Of a DNA stretch of 23,558 nucleotides, positions 8,552 through 15,447 are shown in pieces; within the stretch, counting starts at the first letter, position 1, and every line of letters starts with the position of its first letter. The notes under the pieces are model-generated. The model ran no database searches and was not told the origin of the DNA. It was given only the letters and a program-made list of their open reading frames with translations. Source of the DNA: a virus; IMG/VR virus record IMGVR_UViG_3300038854_000097, positions 1 to 23,558 of that record, one strand, 5' to 3'. A program made the translations under genes and the position numbers.

Positions 8552-8836
8552 ATGCGCGTTAGACCCATATCGAACACAGTTCAACTTAATTCAGCGAAAA
8601 ATGTTTTCCTAGCAACTTCTGTGTTGGTGGTTAACACAGGTTCCACAGATAGAACCTTAACCATAGCAAATACAGCCTCTATCATAAATGGTGGTGGTGA
8701 TTATGGTGGCGCGAGTCAGGCTCAAGTGTTTCTCAATGCAGGTGAAATGATCATAATCGAAAAACAACCAACAGATACGATCAATGCAGGTAACACAGAT
8801 ACAGTTGGCACGAAAGTTGCGAAGGGGAGCGGATAA
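8552..8836 (+). CDS. Small beta-rich protein, function unknown
   Basis: 94 residues, no cysteine, rich in Thr, Asn, Val and Ala with alternating polar/hydrophobic strands (NVFLATSVLVVNTGS, RTLTIANTASI, AQVFLNAGEMIIIEKQP). It looks like a small beta-sandwich. No catalytic motif is visible. AGGAG (8540-8544) overlaps the stop of the preceding gene and lies 7 bases before ATG. Gene 21 begins directly after its stop codon. Among head genes, a capsid decoration or cementing protein is a reasonable guess, but nothing in the sequence proves this. Confidence 0.7.
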   Translation: MRVRPISNTVQLNSAKNVFLATSVLVVNTGSTDRTLTIANTASIINGGGDYGGASQAQVFLNAGEMIIIEKQPTDTINAGNTDTVGTKVAKGSG

Positions 8837-9493
8837 ATGAAACTGATCTGCGAAGTCAACGAAGATATTCAATGCCTAGTTGAAGACGATCTTAATGAAG
8901 AAGGAAAGAAAAATTACTTCATTGAAGGCGTTTTCATGCAAGGTAATATCAAGAACAAAAACGGTCGAGTCTATCCCGTTGATGTTCTGAAGAAAGAAGT
9001 CGACCGTTATAATAAACAATATATTGCGGAGAACCGTGCTTATGGTGAGCTCGGTCATCCTCAAGGTCCAACGATCAACCTCGAACGTGTTTCACACATG
9101 ATTAAAGAGTTGCGCCAAGACGGTGATAACTTCAGAGGAAAAGCTAAGATTATGGATACGCCATATGGCAATATTGTAAAAAATCTCATGAACGAAGGCG
9201 CAAAACTTGGTGTTTCCTCTCGAGGTATGGGAACGCTCGCTAAGAAAGGTGACTCGATGGAGGTTGGTAAAGACTTTCATCTCGCAACCGCTGGCGACAT
9301 CGTTGCTGATCCCTCCGCACCACAGGCGTTCGTTGAAGGTATTATGGAAGGCAAAGAATGGGTTTGGGATAATGGCATCCTTCATGAGGTTGACATTGCT
9401 TCAGCCAAACAACAAATCGAGGAAGCTGCTTCGGCGAGACGCACTGAGGCTGAGGTTCTTAAGGTTTGGGAAAAATTAGTGAAGGGTCTATAG
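8837..9493 (+). CDS. 21: Prohead core protein protease gp21
   Basis: 218 residues, close to 212 in T4. It is a herpesvirus-protease-like serine protease that sits in the prohead core, cleaves scaffold and capsid proteins and then degrades itself. The N-terminal half has the family signature NKNGRVYP (about 41-48) and ELGHPQGPTINLERVSH (71-87), with H74 or H87 as candidate catalytic histidine. GVSSRGMGTL (125-134) carries the candidate catalytic serine. The ATG immediately follows the stop of the preceding gene, with GGGGAG a few bases before. A likely target is the LGE/AA site in gp23. The identification is firm; the exact catalytic residues are assigned by motif only. Confidence 0.94.
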   Translation: MKLICEVNEDIQCLVEDDLNEEGKKNYFIEGVFMQGNIKNKNGRVYPVDVLKKEVDRYNKQYIAENRAYGELGHPQGPTINLERVSHMIKELRQDGDNFRGKAKIMDTPYGNIVKNLMNEGAKLGVSSRGMGTLAKKGDSMEVGKDFHLATAGDIVADPSAPQAFVEGIMEGKEWVWDNGILHEVDIASAKQQIEEAASARRTEAEVLKVWEKLVKGL

Positions 9494-9502
9494 ATCCATT
9501 TT

Positions 9503-9510
9503 TATAAATA
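9503..9510 (+). promoter_or_regulatory. T4-type late promoter box upstream of gene 22
   Basis: TATAAATA preceded by a T-run lies 10 bases after the end of gene 21 and ends 42 bases before the chosen gene 22 ATG (9553). Exact match to the T4 late motif. Confidence 0.82.
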
Positions 9511-9539
9511 AGACGTCAAGAAATTTCAATGAGGAAATT

Positions 9540-9544
9540 AGGAG
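9540..9544 (+). promoter_or_regulatory. Ribosome binding site fixing the gene 22 start
   Basis: AGGAG lies 8 bases before ATG 9553. The earlier in-frame ATG at 9529 has no comparable site upstream, so 9553 is the preferred start. Confidence 0.75.
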
Positions 9545-9552
9545 ATAGAAAT

Positions 9553-10686
9553 ATGTCTGAAGAACTAGAAAAAATCGTCGAGGACGAAGTGCTCGAAGAT
9601 GCTCAAGATGAGAGCATTGATGAGGCAAAGAAAGCGTCCGCTGGCGATCCCTCCGAAATTCCTGAGCCAACAGCAGCTACTGCGAAAGCTCCAGGAAAAT
9701 CGAAAAATCAGGGAGATAAAGCTCCTCCGGCTCAAGGCTCCTCAGTAAAACCTGCAACTAAGATGGCTATGCTCAATGCTGCTATGGCATATATGGGCAA
9801 CATGAAAAAAGCCGATCTTCAAGCTATGATGCAAAAGAGTGGTATGATGGGTACTGAGGGCATGCACAAAGAGGGTATGCACAAAGATAAGATGAAAAAA
9901 GAGGGCATGCATAAAGAAGAAGTCGTGCTCGAAAAAGTAACTCGCGAAGATTTTGATATCACTGATGATGTCGCAGCAATTTTCGCTGGTTCCGAAGTTT
10001 CAGAAGAGTTCGTAGCAAAAGCAACCGAAATTTTCGAAACAGCTGTTGTTGCTAAAGTCAACGATAAGCTCGCCGAAGTTGCTGAGGTTGCTGAGTCAGA
10101 ACTCGCTGAGTCTACTGAAGTATTCAATAAAGAGCTTGTTGATAAAGTCGATAGCTATCTCGACTATGTTGTTGAGTCTTGGATGGAAGAAAACAAACTT
10201 GCTGTAGATAGCGGTTTGCGTGGCGAAATTGCTGAGTCTTTCATCGGCGGTCTTAAAAACTTGTTTGAAGATCACTACATTGACATTCCTGAAGAGAAGG
10301 TTGATGTTGTTGAAGAACTCGCTAACAAAGTTGAAGAGCTCGAGGCAAAACTCAACGAGTCGATTGAAGAGACGATTGAACTCAAAAAGAAAAACGAGGA
10401 GTTCGAGCGTGCTGTAGTTTTCGCTGAAGAAATCGATGGTTTGACCGAAACTCAAATCGCTAAGATGGAATCTCTATCTGAAGCAGTCGAGTTCGATAGT
10501 GAAGAGGATTTCCGTGATAAACTCAAGACGATCCGCGAAAATTATTTCGATGGTCCGAAAGAAGTAATCACCGAAACGGCTGGTCTTGATGACGAGCCAA
10601 TTGAAATTGATGATGAGGAACCTGCGACCCCCAAGGGTGCCATGGGTGCCTATGTCGCAAGCATTTCACGACAAGTTAAGAAATAG
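9553..10686 (+). CDS. 22: Prohead scaffold core protein gp22
   Basis: 377 residues from ATG 9553; the in-frame ATG at 9529 would add eight residues without a good ribosome site. T4 gp22 has 269 residues, so this is long. The sequence is acidic and largely helical, with extended coiled-coil potential (VDVVEELANKVEELEAKL, about residues 246-300), as expected for the main scaffolding protein. Residues 1-70 are low-complexity (Ala, Pro, Lys, Glu). A Met/His/Lys repeat with three GMHK units lies at 103-121. The C-terminus holds IEIDDEEPATPKGAMGAYV and a basic end. It forms the prohead core and would be cut by gp21 before packaging. It has its own late promoter and lies directly before gene 23. Confidence 0.9.
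   Translation: MSEELEKIVEDEVLEDAQDESIDEAKKASAGDPSEIPEPTAATAKAPGKSKNQGDKAPPAQGSSVKPATKMAMLNAAMAYMGNMKKADLQAMMQKSGMMGTEGMHKEGMHKDKMKKEGMHKEEVVLEKVTREDFDITDDVAAIFAGSEVSEEFVAKATEIFETAVVAKVNDKLAEVAEVAESELAESTEVFNKELVDKVDSYLDYVVESWMEENKLAVDSGLRGEIAESFIGGLKNLFEDHYIDIPEEKVDVVEELANKVEELEAKLNESIEETIELKKKNEEFERAVVFAEEIDGLTETQIAKMESLSEAVEFDSEEDFRDKLKTIRENYFDGPKEVITETAGLDDEPIEIDDEEPATPKGAMGAYVASISRQVKK
9859..9918 (+). repeat. Met/His/Lys tandem motif in gp22
   Basis: Codons 103-122 encode three GMHK units (GMHKEGMHK, then GMHK after KDKMKKE), preceded by a Met-rich stretch (AMMQKSGMMG). The DNA units ggcatgcacaaagag and ggtatgcacaaagat are near copies, pointing to local duplication. Confidence 0.8.
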
Positions 10687-10691
10687 CATTT

Positions 10692-10699
10692 TATAAATA
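10692..10699 (+). promoter_or_regulatory. T4-type late promoter box upstream of gene 23
   Basis: TATAAATA lies 5 bases after the end of gene 22 and ends 37 bases before the gene 23 ATG. Downstream, GGAGAAGGAGAG (10721-10732) gives a very strong purine-rich ribosome site, fitting the high output needed for a capsid protein. Confidence 0.84.
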
Positions 10700-10736
10700 T
10701 TGTTTGAAATAATCTCGAAAGGAGAAGGAGAGTAAA

Positions 10737-12125
10737 ATGTCTGATAACCTAATGGAAAAGTGGGGTCCCGTTCTTGATCATCCAGATCTAGATAAGATCG
10801 GTGACTCTCACAAACGCCACGTTGTCGCACAGCTTTTGGAAAACCAGGAGCAATCGGCTCGTGAACAGGGCGTTGGCTCTGGTGGATATAACGCTCCGTC
10901 ACTACTGGGCGAGGCTGCACCTACGAACGCGATGGGTGCTTCTTCCTCGACCGCTTCTGACGGTGCTGTTGATATCTTCGACCCAGTGCTAATTAGCCTC
11001 GTTCGTCGTTCTATGCCTAACCTGATCGCCTATGACGTATGCGGCGTTCAGCCTATGACTGGTCCGACTGGTCTAATCTTTGCGCTTCGTTCACGCTTCA
11101 GCAGCCAGTCCGGCGACGAAGCTCTGTTCAACGAAGCCAATACCACGTTCTCGCGCTCTGCTGTTGCTAACACGGCTTCTCAGCTCGTTGTTGCTAACGC
11201 AACTGGTGGTAAAACTCAAACCAGCAATGATCCGACGACTCGTGCTGCTGATTCAGCTGTCACTGGTTATAGCGTATCAACTGGTGTTTCGACTGCGGAT
11301 ATGGAAGCTCGTGGCGATGGTGCTACGAATGCTTTCCAAGAAATGGCATTCAGTGTCGAGAAAGTTGCTGTCACGGCAGTATCTCGTGCTCTGAAAGCTG
11401 AGTACACGATGGAATTGGCTCAAGATCTTAAGGCAGTTCATGGTCTTGACGCTGAAACCGAACTCAGCAATATTCTTTCTGCTGAGATCCTTGCGGAAAT
11501 CAATCGCGAAGTCATTCGTACGATTAATTATTCTGCAACTCCTGGTGCTCAGGAAAATGTCACTTCCGCTGGTACTTTCAACCTTGACACCGACTCTAAC
11601 GGTCGTTGGATGGTTGAGAAGTTCAAAGGTCTGTTGTTCCAGATTGAGCGTGACGCCAACGAAATTGCGAAGGCAACTCGTCGGGGTAAAGCTAACGTCA
11701 TGATTTGCGATTCGGATGTAGCATCCGCGTTGTCGATGGCTGGCGTTCTTGACTATAGCCCTGCGATGTCGACGAACCTCAATGTAGACGACACGGGTAA
11801 CACCTTTGCTGGTGTTCTCAATGGTCGGATCCGCGTTTACATCGATCCGTACTTCAGCTCCAATGCTGGCAACCGCTATTACACGGTTGGCTACAAAGGT
11901 GCGAGTGCTTTCGATGCGGGTCTGTTCTATTGCCCATACGTGCCTCTGCAAATGGTCCGCGCCATTGGCGAAGATACCTTCCAGCCAAAAATTGGCTTTA
12001 AAACTCGGTACGGAATTGTCGCGAATCCGTTCGCTACGACCGATGCCGATGGAGCTATTGGTGGCTTCGACGGAAACAAAGCCAACAAATACTATCGTTT
12101 GGCTGCCGTTTCGAACCTTATGTAA
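10737..12125 (+). CDS. 23: Major capsid protein gp23
   Basis: 462 residues; T4 gp23 has 521 before cleavage. The N-terminus (LMEKWGPVLDHPDLDKI) and the segment FDPVLISLVRRSMPNLIAYDVCGVQP are hallmark T4-like capsid sequence, followed by PTGLIFALRSRF. The HK97-fold core continues to the FKTRYGIVANPF region near the C-terminus. A prohead-protease site is visible at LLGE/AAPTN, so gp21 would probably remove residues 1-59. Codon use is richer in C-ending and GC-rich codons than in the neighbours, as in many highly expressed phage genes. It has its own late promoter, a strong ribosome site and a strong terminator just downstream. A 321-codon minus-strand frame lying largely across this gene is a shadow. 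Confidence 0.97.
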   Translation: MSDNLMEKWGPVLDHPDLDKIGDSHKRHVVAQLLENQEQSAREQGVGSGGYNAPSLLGEAAPTNAMGASSSTASDGAVDIFDPVLISLVRRSMPNLIAYDVCGVQPMTGPTGLIFALRSRFSSQSGDEALFNEANTTFSRSAVANTASQLVVANATGGKTQTSNDPTTRAADSAVTGYSVSTGVSTADMEARGDGATNAFQEMAFSVEKVAVTAVSRALKAEYTMELAQDLKAVHGLDAETELSNILSAEILAEINREVIRTINYSATPGAQENVTSAGTFNLDTDSNGRWMVEKFKGLLFQIERDANEIAKATRRGKANVMICDSDVASALSMAGVLDYSPAMSTNLNVDDTGNTFAGVLNGRIRVYIDPYFSSNAGNRYYTVGYKGASAFDAGLFYCPYVPLQMVRAIGEDTFQPKIGFKTRYGIVANPFATTDADGAIGGFDGNKANKYYRLAAVSNLM

Positions 12126-12151
12126 TAATAACCATAAGGCGAGCAAAAACT

Positions 12152-12183
12152 GGGGAGGGCGAAAGGCTCTCCCCTTTTTTTTT
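12152..12183 (+). terminator. Intrinsic terminator after gene 23
   Basis: GGGGAGGGC (12152-12160) pairs with GCTCTCCCC (12166-12174) over 9 bp with one G-U pair and a GAAAG loop. Nine T residues (12175-12183) follow. This is a textbook Rho-independent terminator that closes the capsid operon. Confidence 0.95.
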
Positions 12184-12191
12184 AATTTCCA

Positions 12192-12220
12192 TTTACAATT
12201 AACGATTGTGACGCTATTAT
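12192..12220 (+). promoter_or_regulatory. Sigma70-like (early-type) promoter after the capsid operon
   Basis: TTTACA (12192-12197) and TATTAT (12215-12220) are 17 bases apart, optimal for host sigma70. The 12-mer tccatttacaat (12188-12199) that contains the -35 recurs at the promoter before uvsY. It would drive the tail-tube-fold gene and the oxygenase gene early. The -10 overlaps an inverted repeat. Confidence 0.6.
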
Positions 12221-12246
12221 GAGTAATGTCACGAGGGGTCATAATA
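12215..12246 (+). repeat. 8-bp inverted repeat overlapping the -10 element
   Basis: TATTATGA (12215-12222) and TCATAATA (12239-12246) are perfect reverse complements with a 16-base spacer. A second, smaller pair GTGAC/GTCAC (12208-12212, 12228-12232) is interleaved. The left arm contains the -10 hexamer, so the site could be an operator or a 5'-leader hairpin. Confidence 0.5.
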
Positions 12247-12249
12247 TAT

Positions 12250-12257
12250 TATAAATA
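12250..12257 (+). promoter_or_regulatory. T4-type late promoter box upstream of the 12280 gene
   Basis: TATAAATA ends 22 bases before ATG 12280. With the sigma70-like promoter just upstream, the gene seems to have both early and late start sites. Confidence 0.75.
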
Positions 12258-12279
12258 GAGTACACGATAGGATAGACAT

Positions 12280-12837
12280 ATGAGTACTCAAGAACAGCCA
12301 GATAATCTAAATTATCTTTCACCACTCGGCTTTCGTTTTCAGTTAAAGCGACTTCCGAATGTAAATTATTTTACACAATCCGTTACTCTACCGACTCTCA
12401 CACTCAATCCTATAGAACAGCAAACTTCTCCATTCGGTATCATACCTAGACCTGGAGATAGATTACAATATGATCCATTTACACTCAGGTTCCGAGTCGA
12501 TGAAGATCTGACTAATTATATTGAAATCGAAGACTGGCTGGTTGGCTTGGGTCACCCTGAAAGTTTTGAGCAAACGAAAGAGTTCGCTGAGGCTAATCCT
12601 TCACCCTTCGTAACTAAAGCACGTGGAGGCGGTGCTGCACAAGCATCTAACTATGTTTCTGACGCCACTCTTACTGTGTTGACGAGCCATAAAAATCCTC
12701 ATATAAATATATTTTTCCAGGATGTATTTCCTATATCACTAACAGAGTTGACGTTCGATGTAACTCAACCTGATTTAGAATATCTTGAGGCATCTGTAAC
12801 ATTTAGATATAGGAAGTTCAAAACAGAAAGGATATAG
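12280..12837 (+). CDS. Tail-tube-fold protein (gp19/gp54-like; gp3 by position)
   Basis: 185 residues. The opening (NYLSPLGFRFQLKRLPNVNYF, about residues 10-30), the phrase FTQSVTLPTLTL and the C-terminal pattern FPISLTELTFDVTQPD with LEASVTFRYR are typical of T4-like proteins with the tail-tube fold. It differs clearly from the true tube protein at 3183. The family includes tube initiators (gp54/gp48-like). In related marine phages, as I recall, the gene after 23 is often labelled gp3, the tail completion protein. I cannot choose between these. AGGA lies 7 bases before ATG. It is separated from the capsid operon by a terminator and has its own early-type and late promoters. Confidence 0.75.
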   Translation: MSTQEQPDNLNYLSPLGFRFQLKRLPNVNYFTQSVTLPTLTLNPIEQQTSPFGIIPRPGDRLQYDPFTLRFRVDEDLTNYIEIEDWLVGLGHPESFEQTKEFAEANPSPFVTKARGGGAAQASNYVSDATLTVLTSHKNPHINIFFQDVFPISLTELTFDVTQPDLEYLEASVTFRYRKFKTERI

Positions 12838-12838
12838 T

Positions 12839-13516
12839 ATGTTTCCTGATGATCTTATTATTGAACGTGTGAATGAATCGAAACCTTGGTTTGAAAAGAA
12901 CTGCTTCAACCCCGATGAAATATTCACTATGGATGAGTTCAAAAATCACATCAACTTTCGCCCCAACCTGAGACAAGAACGAATTAACTGGATAGGTGAT
13001 ATCGGTGAATTAAGTTGGGGAGGTGAAGAATGGTGTTGCGATCAGAACAACTGGCCAATAGGTTTGTTTGATCGATTGTTAGATAAGCATGCTGTTTGTC
13101 TCGAGGATAGTTCGCGTATCAACAAAAACATAAATGAAATTTGCAAAAAGCTCGAGCTCTCCTCAGGCTCACCGACTGATGCGCATATTTTCTTTTCGCG
13201 CCAATCAGAAAGTAAAAGTTTCAGTGCTCACTGGGACTGGTCATCTAATATCATATGCCAGTTCTACGGAACTGCTCATATCAAAGTTTATGCAAATATT
13301 CCAGAAAAGATAGACAACGAACATAGAACATGGGAAAAACAAGAGGAAGATTTAGAGCTTGTATATGAACAAGATATGGATCCTGGAGATATAGCATATG
13401 TTCCTGATCAAACGTATCACTTCTACAACCCAAAGTCTAAACGACTGAGCATTAGTTTTCCCATGAATGCCAACTCACAAGATAAACGTCAACAAAGACA
13501 ATGGATTGAGCCATAG
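12839..13516 (+). CDS. JmjC/cupin-like 2-oxoglutarate Fe(II) oxygenase
   Basis: 225 residues. The core matches the cupin-4/JmjC oxygenase pattern: DAHIFFSRQSESKSFSAHWD (114-133) gives the H131-x-D133 metal pair, GTAHIKVY follows (144-151), and DMDPGDIAYVPDQTYH (179-194) gives the third ligand H194. Members of this superfamily, such as bacterial RoxA/YcfD, hydroxylate protein side chains (ribosomal protein L16 arginine in E. coli). The substrate here is unknown; a virion or host translation protein is possible. The gene follows the tail gene after one base and shares its promoters. The start at 12839 is preceded by AAAGGA. No membrane segment or signal is seen. The fold call is good; the activity is inference. 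Confidence 0.75.
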   Translation: MFPDDLIIERVNESKPWFEKNCFNPDEIFTMDEFKNHINFRPNLRQERINWIGDIGELSWGGEEWCCDQNNWPIGLFDRLLDKHAVCLEDSSRINKNINEICKKLELSSGSPTDAHIFFSRQSESKSFSAHWDWSSNIICQFYGTAHIKVYANIPEKIDNEHRTWEKQEEDLELVYEQDMDPGDIAYVPDQTYHFYNPKSKRLSISFPMNANSQDKRQQRQWIEP

Positions 13517-13520
13517 TCCA

Positions 13521-13549
13521 TTTACAATCGTTGAGTTTTAATATAGAAT
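13521..13549 (+). promoter_or_regulatory. Sigma70-like (early-type) promoter of the uvsY operon
   Basis: TTTACA (13521-13526) and TAGAAT (13544-13549) lie 17 bases apart and only 6 bases before the uvsY ATG. The 12-mer tccatttacaat (13517-13528) is identical to that at 12188-12199. A start a few bases after the -10 would give a nearly leaderless uvsY message. Confidence 0.6.
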
Positions 13550-13555
13550 GATCTC

Positions 13556-13990
13556 ATGATTAACATTGATGAAATAGTTGAAAGCTGGCGTGAAGACTCT
13601 AAGATTGATGATCTCAATTTAGATAAGGAAAACGTTCGGATACCGTCACTACACTCTAAGTATGTTGGTATGATGGTTGATGAAAATAAATCTTTGCGCA
13701 CTTTGATCCGCGACCGCGCTATACTGCGCAGACTGCTGAGATCATATTATTTGGGCAAGGCAGATACTGACGATTTAGAAAAACTTGGTCGCGATCAGTT
13801 CTATGAAAAAATATTGAAGAATGAACTCAACGAGTATATGGATACAGATGAGCTGATGATTCGGATCAATGCTAGAATATCAACCCAAGAAGAAAAGATC
13901 GATGTTCTAAAAGAAATCATAAGATCGATAAACAGCAGAGGATATCAACTAAAAAATGCGATTGACTGGCACAGGCTGACGATGGGTTAA
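13556..13990 (+). CDS. uvsY: UvsY recombination mediator
   Basis: 144 residues; T4 UvsY has 137. The plan is an N-terminal IDEIVESWREDSKID helix, then RIPSLHSKYVGMM, an all-helical middle with YYLGKADTDDLEKLG, and a C-terminal RSINSRGYQLKNAIDWHRLTMG, corresponding to the SRGFAIK region of T4 UvsY. UvsY loads the UvsX recombinase onto gp32-coated single strands. The neighbour uvsW and the 47/46 nuclease downstream make a recombination operon. The ATG sits just after an early-type promoter, with no clear ribosome site. The TAATG junction overlaps uvsW by one base. Confidence 0.88.
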   Translation: MINIDEIVESWREDSKIDDLNLDKENVRIPSLHSKYVGMMVDENKSLRTLIRDRAILRRLLRSYYLGKADTDDLEKLGRDQFYEKILKNELNEYMDTDELMIRINARISTQEEKIDVLKEIIRSINSRGYQLKNAIDWHRLTMG

Positions 13991-15447
13991 TGCTCAAGAT
14001 CAAGAAGTTAGATGAAGTGTGGGCGTTTGTTGAGTGTGAGCCAGGTCAGTGTCAAGAAATATCTGACTTACTCACGTTCGAGGTTCCTGGCGCAAAATTT
14101 ATGCCATCCTATCGTAAAAGATATTGGGACGGCAAGATCCGCTTATATGATGCAAAGAAAAGTCGTATCTACACAGGTCTGCATACAAAAATGCGTGACT
14201 TCGCCCTGTCTAACAACTATGACATAGAAGTTGATGAGGCACTCTTAGATACTGATGAGATATCAATCGCTGAAGCACGTGGCTTTGCTAAAAGTTTACA
14301 TATGCCGATAGAGCCACGTGATTATCAGCTACAAGCATTTTCTTTCGCTGTGCGCAATCGCCGTGCTGTTTTAGTTTCGCCGACTGGTAGTGGTAAATCG
14401 TTGATCGCTTATCTGATCGCTCGCTGGTATAATCAAAAAACACTTATCGTTGTTCCTACTGTTTCCCTCGTCATGCAGATGGCAAAAGATTTTGAGGAGT
14501 ATGGCTACGATAAAGAAGTGCACGGTATCATGGCAGGTGTAGAAAAAACTTCTGCGACTGATATAACTGTTTCAACTTGGCAATCTATTTACGAACAGAA
14601 GAAACCATTTTTTAAGAACTACAAGGTTATCATCGGTGACGAAGCTCACTTGTTCAAAGCAAAAAGTTTGACCTCTATTATGACGAAGATGCCAGATACA
14701 CCATATCGTTTCGGTATGACTGGTACACTCGATGGCGCGGAGGTGCACGAGCTGGTGCTTGAAGGTTTGTTCGGTCCGATAGAAAAAGTTGTAGATACAA
14801 GCACTCTCATAGATGATAAGAACTTGGCTGATCTTAAGATTAAGATACTTGTACTGAGTCACCCAAAAGAACTACGCAAAGATGTGCTTGATGGTGATTA
14901 TCAGAACGAACTCGAGGCAATCGTAACTAGCGATGCGCGAAACAAGTTTATCAAAAACCTTGCGCTGTCACTCAAAGGTAATACACTGATTCTTTATGCG
15001 CTGGTTGAAAAACATGGCAAGCAGCTATTTGAAATCATAAATGATGCGACAGAGCAAAATGTATTTTTCGTTTCGGGTGGTGTCGAAGCGCAAGAGAGGG
15101 AACGTGTTCGACAGATAGTTGAGCAATCAGATAACAGCATAATTGTTGCCTCATACGGAACCTTTTCGACTGGTATAAATATAAGGAATCTTCATAATGT
15201 CATTTTTGCGAGTCCTACAAAAAGTAGGATCAGAACGCTACAGTCTATCGGGAGAGGTTTGAGAACGAGTGATACGAAATCGTCATGCACTTTATTTGAT
15301 ATCGCGGATGACTTTTCTACTAAGAATAGGAAAAACTATACACTCAATCATCTAATGGAACGTGTGAAGATGTATAACTCTGAAGCGTTCCCATATAAGT
15401 TGTACAATATAAAACTGAGGGCAACAGATGAAACCGTTCTATTTTAA
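13990..15447 (+). CDS. uvsW: UvsW superfamily 2 DNA/RNA helicase
   Basis: 485 residues, close to the 503 of T4 UvsW. After an N-terminal DNA-binding region with YRKRYWDGKIRLY (41-53) come motif I PTGSGKS (131-137), motif II DEAH (217-220), motif III TGTLDG (244-249) and motifs V/VI near the C-terminus (STGINIRN and QSIGRGLR). UvsW unwinds branched DNA and R-loops, and in T4 shifts replication from origin-dependent to recombination-dependent mode. The start overlaps the uvsY stop by one base. The last 20 bases overlap the following gene. An internal TATAAATA (15174-15181) encodes part of motif V and may be coincidental. Confidence 0.95.
   Translation: MLKIKKLDEVWAFVECEPGQCQEISDLLTFEVPGAKFMPSYRKRYWDGKIRLYDAKKSRIYTGLHTKMRDFALSNNYDIEVDEALLDTDEISIAEARGFAKSLHMPIEPRDYQLQAFSFAVRNRRAVLVSPTGSGKSLIAYLIARWYNQKTLIVVPTVSLVMQMAKDFEEYGYDKEVHGIMAGVEKTSATDITVSTWQSIYEQKKPFFKNYKVIIGDEAHLFKAKSLTSIMTKMPDTPYRFGMTGTLDGAEVHELVLEGLFGPIEKVVDTSTLIDDKNLADLKIKILVLSHPKELRKDVLDGDYQNELEAIVTSDARNKFIKNLALSLKGNTLILYALVEKHGKQLFEIINDATEQNVFFVSGGVEAQERERVRQIVEQSDNSIIVASYGTFSTGINIRNLHNVIFASPTKSRIRTLQSIGRGLRTSDTKSSCTLFDIADDFSTKNRKNYTLNHLMERVKMYNSEAFPYKLYNIKLRATDETVLF

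Noticed and set aside
9529-9552. Earlier ATG for gene 22 adding eight residues
   Set aside because: No ribosome site precedes 9529, while AGGAG lies 8 bases before 9553.
11277-12242. 321-codon minus-strand open frame lying largely across the major capsid gene
   Set aside because: It mirrors most of gene 23, which is certain, also runs across the terminator, and encodes a Ser/Arg/Ile-rich sequence with no recognisable motif. It is a codon-bias shadow.
12702-12709. TATAAATA within the tail-tube-fold gene as a late promoter for the oxygenase gene
   Set aside because: It encodes conserved-looking strand residues (INI), is 129 bases from the next ATG, and the region is AT-rich; support is too weak.
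15174-15181. TATAAATA inside uvsW as a late promoter
   Set aside because: It encodes helicase motif V (GINIRN), which is fixed by function, and is about 250 bases from the next start.
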